Of a stretch of DNA of 64,000 nucleotides, positions 10,961 to 22,906 are shown in pieces. The stretch is from Hyparrhenia diplandra (Eukaryota; Streptophyta; Magnoliopsida; Poales; Poaceae): positions 186,001 through 250,000 of the forward strand of contig JADLZK010012350.1 of the NCBI GenBank assembly GCA_015847255.1. Reading direction: 5' to 3'. Below the pieces are notes generated by a model. It did not search any database. It was not told the origin of the DNA and saw only the letters and a program-made list of their open reading frames with translations. A program made the position numbers and the translations under genes. The first letter of the stretch is position 1. Each line of letters starts with the position of its first letter.

Positions 10961-11594
10961 AAGGCTGCAGCATGCGGTTGCCAGGAGATTTGCCGCTCTT
11001 CTCTTTGATTTTCCCGCCCTTGGCACTCAAGCAACCATTTGATTTGATTTGAATGTAAAGCGGGAGTAGTTGCCAAGAAGAATGGCGGGAGAAGTTGCTT
11101 AAGATACTCGACGCTCTTCAGTTTGATTCATACATGCTAATCATGCCGGCGCCTAAAGTTTGAATGGATGCGAGCCCATCGCGGATACATGGAAGTTGCC
11201 TTGCCTGACTGTCTCGTGGCGGCGAATATGAAGCAACCAACTGCTTGACTTCATTTGAATAATCTCTTCTTCGTGTAGCCACGTCATGACGATACATGCA
11301 TGGCCCTGTTGCTTGAACGAGGTAGCACGTACATGTGTTTATGGAGCTCCCAGACCGTGTATTTTCTGTTCACTTGATTAGCTCATCAATCGGCTAACTA
11401 GGATGTGCTTAACGAGCTCACGTGTGTGCGTTCATTTATGGTTCATTTTCCACATCGTGTTATTCTTTCACTAGTAACGAAATGATTTTGCGAGCACTTC
11501 AAAATCTTTTTCCGTGACGGGCACTTTTTACCCGCCACGAAAATACCCCGCCACGTCCGTTTTTTTTTTTTTTACGGCGTTTGTCGTCACGGAA

Positions 11595-11694
11595 AGATTT
11601 TGCAGGTGGCGGGCACCTTAACACGCCCACCACGCAAAATAAAAATCTTTTGCGTGGCGGGCGTGTTAAGGTGCCCGCCACGCAAAAAATCTTT
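11595..11694. repeat. Near-perfect ~45-bp palindrome in CACTA subterminal region
   Basis: The left arm 11595-11639 and right arm ~11648-11694 share the GGCGGGCACCTTAACACGCC core in opposite orientation with only a few differences and a short A-rich loop. It could fold into a strong hairpin or give double-stranded RNA if transcribed. Confidence 0.75.
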
Positions 11695-11795
11695 CCCATG
11701 GCGGGCATCTTAAAAAGGCCCACCACGGAAATGGAGAGGCCCAACAGCCCCAAAAACGTGGCCCGATTCAGCATATAAATACTTAGAGTTAGGGT

Positions 11796-12497
11796 TTGGC
11801 ACTCAGAAATCATTCCCACCCTCTCCTCCCCTCACCCGACGCCACCCCATCCCCGCTCTCTTCTTCCTTCCGACGCACACGCACGCCTCCCTCCTCTCCC
11901 TTCGTCGCACGCCTCCCGTTCCGCGGCGCCCCTCTTCCCCCACACCTCCCTCCCCGACGGCACCCCCTCCCCCCCACACCTCCCTCCCGACGGGCCCTCG
12001 CTTCTCCCCGAACTCTTCGAGTCAATCACCGGGCGGCGGCCTCCACCACGGCCGAGCTCGGACGATGGCGCCGTGGCGGATCCGCGGCGTGCCGACCACG
12101 GCGCCGGATCCGGCCTCCCGGGGCGCGGATCCGGCCTCCCCGCGATGGATCCGGCTGGTGGCGACTCGGGCGGCGGATCTCGCCTTCCGGGCGGCGGAAC
12201 CCATCCCGGCGGGGCGATCCGGCCTCGCGGTGGATCCGTGGGTGGCGGCTTCTCCGCGCGGTGGCGCCGCTCTCCGCGGTGGCGACTCCTCGCGGGCGAT
12301 CCCGCCTCTGGCGGCGGATCCCGCCCCGGCGCGCGGCTCCCGCATCCCGGCGGCGGATTTGGCATCTCTGGGCGGTGGCGGCGGGGCCCGGCGGCTATCG
12401 GGCCGGGCGGGCTCGTGGCCTATCGGTTTTTTTTTTATTTTTAATTCAGTTGCCGTGGCGGGCGTTTATGCCCGCTTCACGCAAAAGATATCATTAA
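11796..12497 (+). other. GC-rich open frame inside the short CACTA
   Basis: An open frame of about 233 codons starts ~16 bp below the TATAAAT at 11774. It encodes an arginine/proline/alanine-rich product with no motif I recognise. Overlapping open frames on other frames and the opposite strand have the same character, as expected from GC-rich composition. It parallels the GC-rich block at 3400-4080 in the large CACTA, so I read it as a leader or first-exon remnant rather than a proven protein. Confidence 0.3.
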
Positions 12498-12583
12498 CCG
12501 TGACCTTGCTTGCGCGCGGGCGCAGTGCCCGCCACGCCAAATTTTTTTGCCCGCCACAAAAAAGCTTTTAGGTAGTAGTGTTT

Positions 12584-12921
12584 CCTGAGCTTTGATCGAA
12601 CCACATGTATATACCACATGCGTGTCGACAAGTTGTATTAACTTGTTATTTGATATAGCCAACTAAGTATACCCAGTATTTACGGCGTAGACGGCCGGCC
12701 AGCCGGCATATTTCTGTAAGCCATCTGTATTTGCATTTGGATGGAGTACGTGTAAATGTACCCTATATATACATATATATTCATTTCTTGAGATTATTAT
12801 CATGATTCTTTTTTTTATTATTCATCATTTGTTTGGACGATGGGATTTAGCCATCAATATATTTTTATTTAATCAGTATGAACACTTCACATATTTTGGG
12901 CCGAGCCAAAATTGGTGTCAA
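12584..12921 (-). mobile_element. U3 start of the 3' LTR of Tat element A (approximate)
   Basis: In minus orientation an LTR-like start TGTTGACACC lies at 12921, immediately after a purine-rich CTCGAGGGGCATC stretch (12922-12934) that looks like the polypurine tract. Sequence to the left is AT-rich and non-coding and is interrupted by the short CACTA at 11469-12580. The left limit of this LTR is not resolved. It may extend to the TATA box at 10949 and beyond. Confidence 0.45.
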
Positions 12922-13239
12922 CAGATGCCCCTCGAGGTCCAGATGCGTAAAATATGTCTTTACGGGTGTGGAGCTCGAAACTTGAGATTTTTTATTTTAT
13001 TTCAGATCTTTGTATTTTCTTTTTAGGAAACATATTCGGAGCACTTGATTCACATGTAAATATACACACATATATGGTATTTATCATGCATTGAGACTTT
13101 GGAAGTGTTATACAGCCTGCCCTTTTTTTTATATCGAGCTCTGGGGAGGGTATAACATTTTTACATATTCTTTTCTTGGCTTACATTTCAACTTTTAAGA
13201 GCCTTGGGAGATGCATTTTTGTTGCTCCCAATTTTGATC

Positions 13240-13920
13240 CGTGAAGTGTTCGAATATTTGTTTGTTTTCATGCAAGCAGTTTAAGCTCATGCAACAATGG
13301 AGCTATTTATTTTTTTGTTTAGGGCTCATGCAGCAACAGAGCTTGATGACCTTTCATTTGACGCTCATAAAGGAGAACATTTTGACATCCTTAATTCCTT
13401 ATATATCTTCGGTTTATGTTAATCAAGCTGTAAAGCATATATTTTTCTTCTTATAGTTCCAACTCATGCAGGAACGACAGCCTCTTTTTTTTTAGTTCCA
13501 GTTTAAGCTCATGTAGCATTGGAGCTATGCTTTTTGTTTCAGTTTAGGCCTTTGAAGGAGCTCGTTTGTCTCTGGGCTTATGAAAAGACGAGCATTTTCT
13601 CGACGCTGTAGTCTATACTCATGAGTTAATGGAGCATTTTTTTAGATCAAGTTCAGGAGCGATGAAGCACCTGAATATATTTTTCATTTAACTTCAGTTT
13701 AGGCTCTTGAAGCTATGGAACATGATTTTTTTTATTTAACTCCAGTTTAGGCTCTTGTAGCTATGGAGCATACTGATCTCTCTTTTTTAATCTCAGTTTT
13801 GGCTCGTGAGGCTATGGAGCGTATTTTTATTTAACTCAGTTTAGGCTCTTTGAAACTATGGAGCATATGCTGATTACTTTATTTGCCGCTAACAGTTAGG
13901 CTCATGCAGCGATGGAGCAC
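13240..13920. repeat. Degenerate tandem repeats in the 3' non-coding region of Tat A
   Basis: About nine or ten units of 60-80 bp each carry 'gtttaggctc', 't(g/t)(c/a)agc(t/a)atggagca' and a T-rich run. They lie between the integrase end and the 3' LTR. Such arrays are known from Tat-lineage elements and can seed satellite DNA. Confidence 0.75.
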
Positions 13921-13959
13921 GTCGACTTTTTTTTTTATGTGTAGTAACGCTTTAGAAAT

Positions 13960-14540
13960 TTTCCATTTATAGGCGGTATGGACAATATTTGCCGTCTGAG
14001 ATATGATTCTATAAGCCATTAGAGTAAACATCTTTCACAATATACTGCCCCTTCCCATTTAGGCTCAAATTTACTTTGCATCTTATGAGTAATGTTCATA
14101 GGTTTGAATAAGCGGAGAACCAAATCTCCTTCTTGAACGACTTTCTCTTTACACGCTTGTCAAAGGCCTCGAGACATCCTAGCTTGGTATGCTCCAGGTT
14201 TTGCAATGCACGGCCGCTTCCCGAGATTATCTAGTTCTCGTTAGGGCACAATCTTGCCGACTCGCCGTCATTGAGTCCTTCTTGTATGGCTTACTTTCTA
14301 AAGAAGTGATTTGACTTCCAATGGCAGGGACCGCCTCCCTCCATACACGAGCGAATAAGGGGTCATCTTAGTTGGCGTCCGAGTTGTGTATTCCTGTAAG
14401 CCCACAAAGATTCGAGTAACTTTTCATGCCAATGTCTCTTATTTTGTGAGACTACCTTTTAAGTAGCTTGCATAGCACTTTATTAAATGCTTCGCTTGAC
14501 CATTAGCGCCAGGTTATAACCCGTGGATAATGCAATCAAA
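13960..14540 (-). pseudogene. Integrase core C-terminal part of Tat A
   Basis: Reading RC frames gives GYNP..NGQAEAFNKVLCKLLK, then VSQNKRHWHEKLLESLWAYRNTTRTPT and TPYSLVYGGEAV, which is the distal half of a gypsy integrase catalytic core including the region of the final catalytic glutamate. Upstream parts (HHCC zinc finger and the first acidic residues) should lie at higher coordinates, but an LTR is there instead and they are missing. Several frame shifts are present. Confidence 0.75.
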
Positions 14541-14544
14541 GGAA

Positions 14545-16040
14545 AACTTTAATTAGGTATAAAACCCATCCCCGATAAAGAAATAATTTATGCATGTATA
14601 AAATGTGAATCCTAGATCTTTCTGGGCGACATTCCCAAGTAAAACAAAGGAAACATAAAACCCATCCCCACAATAAACGAAATGCGCACCATCCCAATGG
14701 GTGATCCGAAATGGAATCGCCAACGGATAGATCTTGCCATCTTAGATATTCATCCGCAGTTTAACGGATCTATCATTGTAGCATTTCACCCTAAGTATTC
14801 AGTGGTATCGTTATTTATATTTTCCCAAAGGAAGGCATGTGATTAATAAATTAGCATGGCATCTGAATAGAGGAATATGTGTTTGCTTAGACCACAATGT
14901 TCATAACAGGGGTAAGCAATAACGGTTCATGGATAGTGTGACACACACTTAAGAATCCACCAAAGAAAAAGGATAAAGAAAAAATAGATAAAGAATAAAT
15001 GAATAACCTAATGGAGTAGTTCTAATGTATCCGGCCATGGCCATACAAATGAATAGTTAGGATCATATGCAAACCGATTTAATCATGGTTAGGTCTAGGA
15101 TAGCGGGAGACTCCCTCGATACCATACGGCCCGATAGGAAGCATTTACTTAACTCCTACGTAACATACTAACGTGGGGGGATTTCAAGGGATCGGTCAAG
15201 GCTTGTCACTTACCAAGCCGCCTACCCCCCTCAACCATGGCATGCCCTCATATCCGCAGTGTCGTGAATACCCGAGCACCATGCCCGCATATTAGAGCAC
15301 TACTCTTGTCCCCCAGATCCCCACTCGCCGAATGGACGGACTAGAACAAGAGCAAACCCGAAGGAACAACGAACCGATATCCCACCTCTAATCAAGTTAG
15401 GCATATGATGATCGATGAAGAAATGTGATGAACATGTCAAGATTATGATATGTAAACTATATGCTAGTTCATATACCAACACAAGAACATGAACAAAACT
15501 ATACTCTAGTTCATAAGTTAGGCCAAGAACATAGATATAAGACTTGTAAATAGAAGAATGCTCCATAGAGTAGATGTATTACCAAAGCACTTTCTTCTAG
15601 GAGACAAGCCCTCCTTGTAGCTCTTCTACTCCAAGTGTTAACTAAGAAAGAATAAAGAAGAAAGAAGAAGAAGAAAGAAGAAGTAGAAGAAGAGAGAGAG
15701 GTAGAGGTGGTAGAGAGAGAGAGATTGCTAGTTTGTTGGACTCCAAGTGGTGTGTCGTCTTTCGCCCTGAAAAGTTGTGGGCCGGGCTTTGCTCGCCCGC
15801 ATTTGATGTTTTGGGTCGATTTGCTCTTGGGCTTGATTTTGCAATAATGCGCTTTCCTAAGGCTTATTTTGGTCGATTTTCCACTTGCTTTTATTAGAAA
15901 TCTGCAAAAATAAAATACAAGACACTACAAGTAGAATTTATTAGTGATAAATGTATATGAGTATAAAAAAAGGTTTAATTTTACTCCCTTTATGGTAGTA
16001 AGTTGACGGGAAAAATATGTCGTTGGTTACCGGGTCAACA
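14545..16040 (-). mobile_element. Solo LTR (or LTR remnant) inserted in Tat A, same family as the 20913 LTR
   Basis: The right end is ...GTCAACA at 16040. From ~14640 rightwards it aligns with the LTR at 20913-22906: shared blocks include 'ggatctatcattgtagcatt', 'ttatttatattttcccaaag', 'tcctacgtaacat...gggggatttcaaggg', an (AAG)n tract and the closing 'aaaaatatgtcgttgg'. The two are clearly diverged. No polypurine tract or primer site adjoins it, and no 5-bp target duplication was found. The left edge is approximate. It sits exactly where about 0.7 kb or more of integrase is missing. Confidence 0.65.
15648..15725 (+). repeat. (AAG)n/GA-rich simple repeat in solo LTR
   Basis: An impure GAA/GA tract occupies the same relative place as the longer tract in the LTR at 20913-22906. 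Confidence 0.8.
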
Positions 16041-16850
16041 AGAGGTAATCTAGAAAAGGTGTTCTCCAATCACCCATCTCGATTTCACATGTTTCAATAG
16101 TCATGGCTGAAGTAGATGGTACGTGCTCTTCTTCAGCAAGTATAGGGAGAACTCTTCGCTCTTCCACATGAACATCCATATTTTGGTGGGGATTTAGCGA
16201 CATGCTAGCACCAAGCCAAGCTTGCCAATGCATCCGCTTTCTCATTTTGACTTCTTCTCACATGCTGAATTTTCGATCGAGTAAATAAAGCCATTAATTC
16301 TTTTGCCTTATGAAAATATGGTAAAAGTCCTTCCTTCTTCACCATATCGTTCCCAATAATTGATTAATTATTAATTGGGAATCTCCATATACCAATAGTG
16401 TATTTAGGCCCATACCGTGAGCGATTTCGAGCCCGATGATTAAAGCCTCATATTCGCCAATTATTTGAAAGCGCCGGGGTTAGTGTGAAGGAATATGGGA
16501 GTATTGCTTCATCAGGTGTGACAAACACAACTCCCGCACGCCGACACAACCCCCTCAGATTCTGCCTCCGGGTTTTCGACAGCGCCATCAAAATACATTT
16601 GCCACATAGGATTAACAAGTTTAGTGGTGAAGACCGCCTCATCTAGCAACTCATCATCAATGGGGAAGTCATCAGGTATAGGATGTGCGGCTAGAAAATT
16701 AGCCAACCCTTGTCCTTTAATTGCTTTTTGAGGCACAAACACAATATCAAATTGTGAAAGGATCATCACCCATTTGGCCAATCTACTGATAATGTCATTT
16801 TGCTCAAAATGTGACGAAGTGGGTCTCCTCGAGACAAGATGCACGATGTT
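16027..16850 (-). pseudogene. RNase H / connection region of Tat A pol
   Basis: Minus-strand frames show ISRLAKWVMILSQFDIVFV, then QKAIKGQGLANFLAAHPIPDD and MYFDGAVENPE, the signature of the RNase H region of Tat-lineage gypsy elements. The downstream frame ends in GDWRTPFLDYLL, which normally leads into the integrase zinc finger. Here it runs straight into the inserted LTR. A frame shift lies near 16500. Confidence 0.8.
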
Positions 16851-16859
16851 CTAGCATGT

Positions 16860-18230
16860 AATGGCGGAGCTTTTGAGCCGCAAATACCGATTGCTAGGCA
16901 TATTTTTTCTATATCTAGGTAATTGCACTCTACCCCCAAAGCCAGGTACGGCTTAAATAATATAAGGAGACTTCTTTCCCTTCATCATTTTTCTGTGCCA
17001 AAAGAGCACCTAGGGAAGTTGGCATGGCTGCCGTATAAAGGATTAATGGTCGCCCTTTAATTGGCATACATAGGGACAGGGAGGATTTGTTAAATATCCT
17101 TTTATATCATCAAATGCATTTTGACACGCTTGATCCCATTGAAATGGGACTCCTTTTTCATAAGCCGAGAAAAAGGCTTGCATCTCCCGGACAAATTTGA
17201 AATGAACCTCCTAATGTAAGCCAAATGACCTTGGAGGCTTTTAGTTCATGTAAGTTTGTTGGTTGAGGCATATCGACGATTGTCTTGATTTTGGTAGGGT
17301 CAATTTCAATACCATGCCTGGTGACTACAAAACCAAGGAATTTTCTCAAGATACCCTCAAGGCACACTTCATAGGGTTCATTTTTAACTTATGCTTTCTA
17401 AGACGCTCAAACACCATTTCCAAGTGTTTTAAGTGATCTATCTCACGCCTAGATTTTACAACAATGTCATCTATATAGCACTCAACAATTTCGTACAACA
17501 GTCCATCAAGGACAACCGTCATTGCCCGATTGATATGTGGCACCCGCATTTTTAATCCGAAGGGCATTCCTTTATAACAATATATGCCTTTGGGAGTGCG
17601 AAATGCTGTTAACTCCTCATCTTCCGTGACATTTTTATTTGATTATAACCAGAAAAACCATCCATGAATGAGAATATTGCATACCCCATTGTGTGCATCA
17701 ATAAGGATTTCGGATAGCGGAATTGGAAAATCATCTTTTGGACATGCTTTATTTAAATCTCTCGAAATCAACACATACACGTATCTTCCCATTTTTCTTT
17801 TCACGGGTACAATACTAGACACCCACTTGGGGTATTTTACTTCTCGAATAAAACCAAAGAAGAATAAAATTATCGACTTCAGCTTCTATTTGTGGAAGAA
17901 GCTCGGGACGATATACTCTTTTTTCCTTGCTTCACCGGGAGGAACATCCTTTTTGACCGCCAATTTATGTACAACCACCTGCCGGATCCAAACCGGGCAT
18001 TTCTTCATAAGACCAAGCAAATATATCTCTATTTGCAGCAAGAAATTTACGGTATTCTTCTTTACTTTCTTCAGAGAGACGTTTGCTAATAAAAACGGGA
18101 CGAGGATCATCATCCGCTCCAATATTTATTTCTTCCAACTCATCAATAGTCGGTTGATTTCCATCTTCCATTTGTGGAGACGCTTCGATCGCATCAAGCG
18201 GTTCGGTGGAAGTCATATTAACTTCGTAGC
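16860..18230 (-). pseudogene. Reverse transcriptase and upstream pol of Tat A
   Basis: Visible blocks are INIGADDDPRPVFISKRLSEE and NRDIFAWSYEEMPGLDP (about 18140-17975), a MPFGLK motif (17567), the catalytic YIDD (RC of 17464-17475) and FLGFVVTRHGIEIDPTKI (about 17340-17280). These are the connecting segment and the polymerase palm of a Ty3/gypsy RT that copies element RNA to cDNA in cytoplasmic particles. The YIDD motif is kept, but frames are broken near 17360, 17570 and 17900. Confidence 0.85.
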
Positions 18231-20128
18231 CTAAACCATATTTTTTCTTTCAACACTTCATCTTGGTGTAGAGCGTTAAATTGGGCTTGGGACATCAACT
18301 TTTTTCGAAGGTGCGAGCTGCCCCCGCCATCGTGATAGAGAGGGACCGTAGATATGTCATATCCCATCTGTTGCATCATGTAAAGAACTTTGTTATCGCA
18401 CAAAGAGATGGGTAATGTTTTGTCATCTCTATTTAACAAAGTAACTTGTGCAATCATTTTATTTTTAGTGTTCTTTTTCAGCTTGAGCCTGTTTTATTTT
18501 TATATTGCACCAAAGGAGGTAAAGGGGTGGGAAATGAAGTACCTCTATTTTGAGAGGGCTTCTTATTTATGACACGAAATATTGGATCGCCCTTCTTCCT
18601 TTTGGCTGCTTGGTATATCTCGATACTTCTTTTGACTCGATGAAGGCTCGCCGTCTTCTATCTTTGGAATGTTGTGTTCAAGCAATAATGCTGATTTTGG
18701 CTTTCGAGACTTTCTCTATGTGCTCAAAATAGAACTTTGCATCGGCATAGAAGGATTACGCTATAGTGGACGGCTTTTTATCCGTGAAGATCCTTACTAT
18801 ATCCCCGGAAGCATCTTTTTATATTTGATGCATTGATGGAGAGTAGATGGGATTACTCCATTCTCATGTAACCATGGACTAGACCGATAAGAGCATTATA
18901 TGATGTGGGCGCATCAATGACATGAAACTTTACATATGTCATGAAATTTTTAATTTCGTAATGAGGAATATAGTACCCAACGCTTCTTGTCCCGATTGGT
19001 TGAAGCCATGAATAACAACATTTGAGCTTACATAAATCTCCTCGTTGAATACCCTATCTTTTTAAGAGTGCGTAGGGGTATTAAGTTTATGGTGAACCAC
19101 CATCAATCATTATGCGATTAATAGGAAGGTCATCAATTTCTCCAAACATCGGAGGGGCCCTGTTGTGCTTCTTATTTCCTAACAACAAGTCTTCATCATT
19201 GAATGTAATACTCGAGCTTGGGGCAACTTTTACTTCGCTTGTAAAGCTTCAACCCTATAATCTTGAGGGAAGGAAAGTGCAAGAATGAATGCCTTCCGCA
19301 AGTCGGAAGAGAGACACAAAGCATCATACACTAAAAGCATATTTTGGTATTTTCTTCAAGTGCGAGATTACATCATATTTGACCGACACATTAGGAGTAT
19401 GGTCGGCCTCATCATTCGGAGTTACATTTGGGGGAGGTTGTTGTGGAGGAGATGGTCTAGCTAGTTGACGACGACCTAAGTTTAACCTCATCAACTTCGG
19501 TGTCTCCTCATCCCGAAGTGAAGAGACTCCTCATCATCCTCAAAAACTCCGATTGGAAAAGCATCATATCTTTTGGGGAATCGCCCTTGCACCTCTCGAC
19601 ATTTTGGTAGGGCGCTGGCCTTCACCGTCCCTCCATCATTCGTTGGAGAGCAAGTCATCTTGAGAGTTGCCGGTGACGCCTCCTCGATCTTTGGGAACTT
19701 GATGGTCCGCATTTTGGGGAGTGGATCCATAGAAGGAAAGCCTTGCCTTCATCTTTGGTGCTTAGCTTGCTATTGTGGATACCCCGAGAAAGACATATTA
19801 ACATACTGGGTTTTGATATCATAGAATAATCATAAGTTGGCCACATTTTTAGAGTTGCACAACTCACCGGGTCACTTTGGATGCTAGCGACATTTGACGT
19901 TGCTATTTTCTTCCCACTCCTCATGCTTTTGAGTAGGTCATCATCTATGGTGCCATCATCTATAAGTTTTTGAATTATGTTCTTGACCACAAAGCAATCT
20001 TTGAGCGTGTGGCCTAAGATGCGATGATAGTGGCGAAATTGCTCATCAAATCTTGAAGCTTCTTCGTGCCTTTTTGGTTTAGGGAGCTCAATAAGTTCTA
20101 GCTCTCGTGAGACCCATGAAGAGATCTT
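18218..20128 (-). pseudogene. Gag-pol linker / protease region of Tat A, degraded
   Basis: This part lies between gag and RT. Short frames such as 18457-18218 (AQVTLLN...SHLRKKLMSQAQFNAL) and 19990-19655 are present. I did not find a clean aspartic protease DTG/DSG motif. The colinear position and partial frames suggest decayed protease and linker. Confidence 0.5.
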
Positions 20129-20910
20129 CTACTTCTTCAACAGGAAAGGAGTATTTCTGATTCTGACGTTCACTAAGAGTTGGCCTCCTGGAGGCTGATG
20201 TACCCCCTTTATTTGGTAGCCTTGCGGCATTGCCCCCCCGTGAAATTTCTGGGGAGCCGCCGTAGCCTCCATAGCCTGCATTGACTTTGACTTGAAAGGC
20301 CCTTGCTTATCTCGTTGATTGCCTTTGTCCAATGGTTTAGTGAATGTCCTTGATGGACGAGACACATGATGCATATAATTCTCTATGTCCGTAGCCTTGG
20401 AGGACAATTCTTCAAAAAGTTATTGGTCTTACACCTTGCAAGTAGATTGCCATATCGGGCTCAAGTTATTCATACACATTCTAACTGCCTCTGGCTCTGT
20501 GATTGGCTGTGGACAATGGAGTGTCAAATTCCTCCATGTATTTATAAAGTCAGCAGCCTTCTCATTTGGCCTTTGCATGGTTTGTGTCAACTCAGTTATC
20601 CCTACCGTCCTTTGAGTGCTATAAAAGCGCTCCAGGAAAGCATCTTGCATTTGTTCCCAAGTATGGATGGAGCTAGGTGCTAACTTACATCGTACTCATG
20701 TGAATCTTTGGACGACAATGTACGCACGAATTGGCGGAGAAGAAGAGCTCCATTATGTGATGTATCTTGGCAAGCAGCAAGGAAATGAGCCACATGTTCA
20801 TGTGGTGACCCTGTTCCATTGAATTTACTGAATTGTGGCTGCCGATAATTGTTTGGGAAAGGAACCGCGTCCACTTCTAGGGGATATGGTTTCACATATC
20901 CCGGATGCAT
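20129..20910 (-). pseudogene. Gag of Tat A, 5'-truncated
   Basis: Frames 20910-20680 (YVKPYPLEVDAVPFPNNYR, QPQFSKFNGTGSPHEHVAHF), 20650-20429 (MQDAFLERFYSTQRTVGI, RPNEKAADFINTWRNLTL) and 20407-20129 read as consecutive parts of a Retrotrans_gag capsid domain. The N-terminal part is missing because an LTR begins at 20913, two bases beyond the first codon of the preserved frame. The 20910 methionine is therefore unlikely to be the native start. Confidence 0.8.
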
Positions 20911-22097
20911 GGTGTGACAGAGCCGACCAATTTATAAGAAATCAAGTATAAGTCGCAATCACCGGCAATCGCGATCTACACTTGAGTCCATATAAACCCG
21001 GTATTCGGAAAATTGCATTTCTTAAGCGCCAATCACTAGAAACAGGTTTAGAACCCATCTCTAATAACGGGCGCTAGAAATGCGCCGCTGACATTCCTAA
21101 GTAAAACCACCATGTCGGTGATCCGAATGGGAACGTCAACGGTGATAGATCTTGCCAAAGAAGATATTCATCCGCAAGCACACGGATCTATCATTGTAGC
21201 ATTTCACCCGAAGTATTCGAGTGGTATCATTATTTATATTTTTCCCAAAGGAAGGCATGGTGTAAAAGTCTCTAATTCGGACATGGTCAAGATGACACTA
21301 ATGTATAATAGACCAATGCTCATAATAGGGGTAAAATAAAAATAGGTAGTAGGATAACTTGACACACACACTCGAGCCAATCTCAAGGATAAATATAAAA
21401 GAATGAATAAAAGAATAAATCTAATATGGAGCGGGCATATCCTAGATAGTCATGTCAAGATAGCGAGATACACACATCTTCAACTGTTAGAGATTCTAAT
21501 TCAAGATCGCCAAGGTCTCTGTCAATTACGGGCACCTACCACGCCCAAAGAACAATTGTCCAAGCAATTAGCACGGCCCGCACTTAACGTGGGGGGATTT
21601 CAAGGGACGGACAAGGCTTGTCACGACCAAGCCGCCTACCCCTCAACCGTGGGATGCGCCACAAAAGATAGGCAACCCTAGCCTGCATACACCACGTCTA
21701 CACTAGTGATTATTACTCGATGTGTTAACAAGGCTTACCCGTCCCCGGGGTCCTTCTACTGCAGCAACGCCCCGAAGGAACGACTATCAATCCCGCAACC
21801 CAACATCAACCAAGGCTAACTCTAGGTAGAACTCATCATATCGATCTAGCTCTTTGGTCTAAACATGTATGTATGATAAATTAAGCACCTAAGTTCTATA
21901 AGACAAGATCATGATATAGGAACTATAGACTAGTTCTTCAACCAAGATTATATCACAAGAACTTTACTCTAATTCAAGAACAAGACTATATTGATAAGTA
22001 GAGAACAAGAACAAAATGAAGAACTCTAAATTGCTCATACCGCATAGCTCCAAAATGTCTTGCTCTCTTTTATTATCCTTGCCAAACTCCTCCTAAG

Positions 22098-22246
22098 TAC
22101 AAACTAAAAAAGAAGAAGAAAGAGGAAGAAGAAGAAGAAGAAGAAGAAAAAGAAGAAGAAGAGGGAGAAGAAGAAGAAGAAGAAAGAAGAAGAGGAAAAA
22201 AGAAGAAGAGGGAGAAGAAGAAGAAGAAGAAGAAGAAGAGAGAGGC
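22098..22246 (+). repeat. (AAG)n microsatellite in LTR of element B
   Basis: An approximately 140-bp GAA/GAG tract gives a spurious poly-phenylalanine/leucine open frame on the minus strand. Confidence 0.9.
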
Positions 22247-22906
22247 TACATTGTGTGGTGTGTGTTACAAGTGAGGGAGTGCCCATCTATTTATAGGACC
22301 TTCACCATGGGATCCTCTCTTGGCTAAGCCATTTGGTACTAATCCCGCACCATTTTTCGGGCAAGCAAACACCGCCTCAGAACTTTTCAGGTCGAGATGG
22401 GCCGCCAGGGCTAAGATGAGCCGATTTGGCCTTCGGGAGGGTGCGCGCGCACCTAAGGTGCGCCCGCACCAATATTTTGTCCGTTTGGGCTGAAACTTTG
22501 CATGAGCAGGTGGGCCTCGGAGTTAGCTTCGTTTCGAAAGTATTCGTATTTGAAATCCGATTTCGTATGAGAAAGTTATGCCCAAAATATTGAACCCATG
22601 TCCAGCCGTCCGTTTATCATTTCATGTTGGACTCGGGCCTCGACCTCTTGGGCTTGTGCTTGATATTGATATTTTATGGACTTTTCTCCCTTGGGCTTGA
22701 TGTTCTCAGGGAATGCGCTTTCCAGGGAGGCGCCGCGTTTTGGTGCATTTTCCACTTGGTTTTTATATAAATCCTGCAAAACATTATTTGGCACTACAAG
22801 TGGAATTATGTTAATAATAAATGTATATGTGTGTAGTAAGGTATAGTTTCACCCCTTATTGGTAGAATGTTGACGTTAAAAATATGTCGTTGGTGACCGT
22901 CAACAA

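Larger units (their letters stand above)
11469..12580 (+). mobile_element. Short non-autonomous CACTA element
   Basis: The left end is CACTAGTAACG at 11469 and the right end is GGTAGTAGTG at 12580, so both ends carry CACTA(G/C)TA on opposite strands. The flanking triplets are TTT (11466-11468) and TTT (12581-12583), the 3-bp target duplication expected for this superfamily. GGCGGGC-type subterminal motifs crowd both ends, including a ~45-bp palindrome at 11595-11694. A TATA box (TATAAAT, 11774) and a GC-rich block follow. No transposase domain is present, so movement would need a helper such as the CACTA at the left of the window. Confidence 0.8.
12922..20912 (-). mobile_element. Tat-lineage Ty3/gypsy retrotransposon A, interrupted and partly deleted
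   Basis: On the minus strand, gag (20910-20130), a pol leader (about 18457-17965), reverse transcriptase (17700-17158), RNase H (16850-16027) and the far end of integrase (14540-13960) follow the Ty3/gypsy gene order. A non-coding 3' region with tandem repeats (13920-13240) and a purine tract next to the 3' LTR come after. An unrelated LTR occupies ~14545-16040, and the zinc-finger and early core of integrase are absent there. The right end is cut at 20912 by another LTR, so the 5' LTR and the start of gag are not seen. All coding parts are frameshifted. Confidence 0.85.

Noticed and set aside
22104..22286. Phenylalanine/leucine-rich open frame (minus)
   Set aside because: It is the translation of an (AAG)n microsatellite in an LTR.
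14545..22906. The LTRs at 14545-16040 and 20913-22906 as the pair bounding one Tat element
   Set aside because: The only polypurine tract lies to the right of 22906, none lies beside 16040, and integrase of the same Tat element continues to the left of 14545. The two LTRs are also well diverged.
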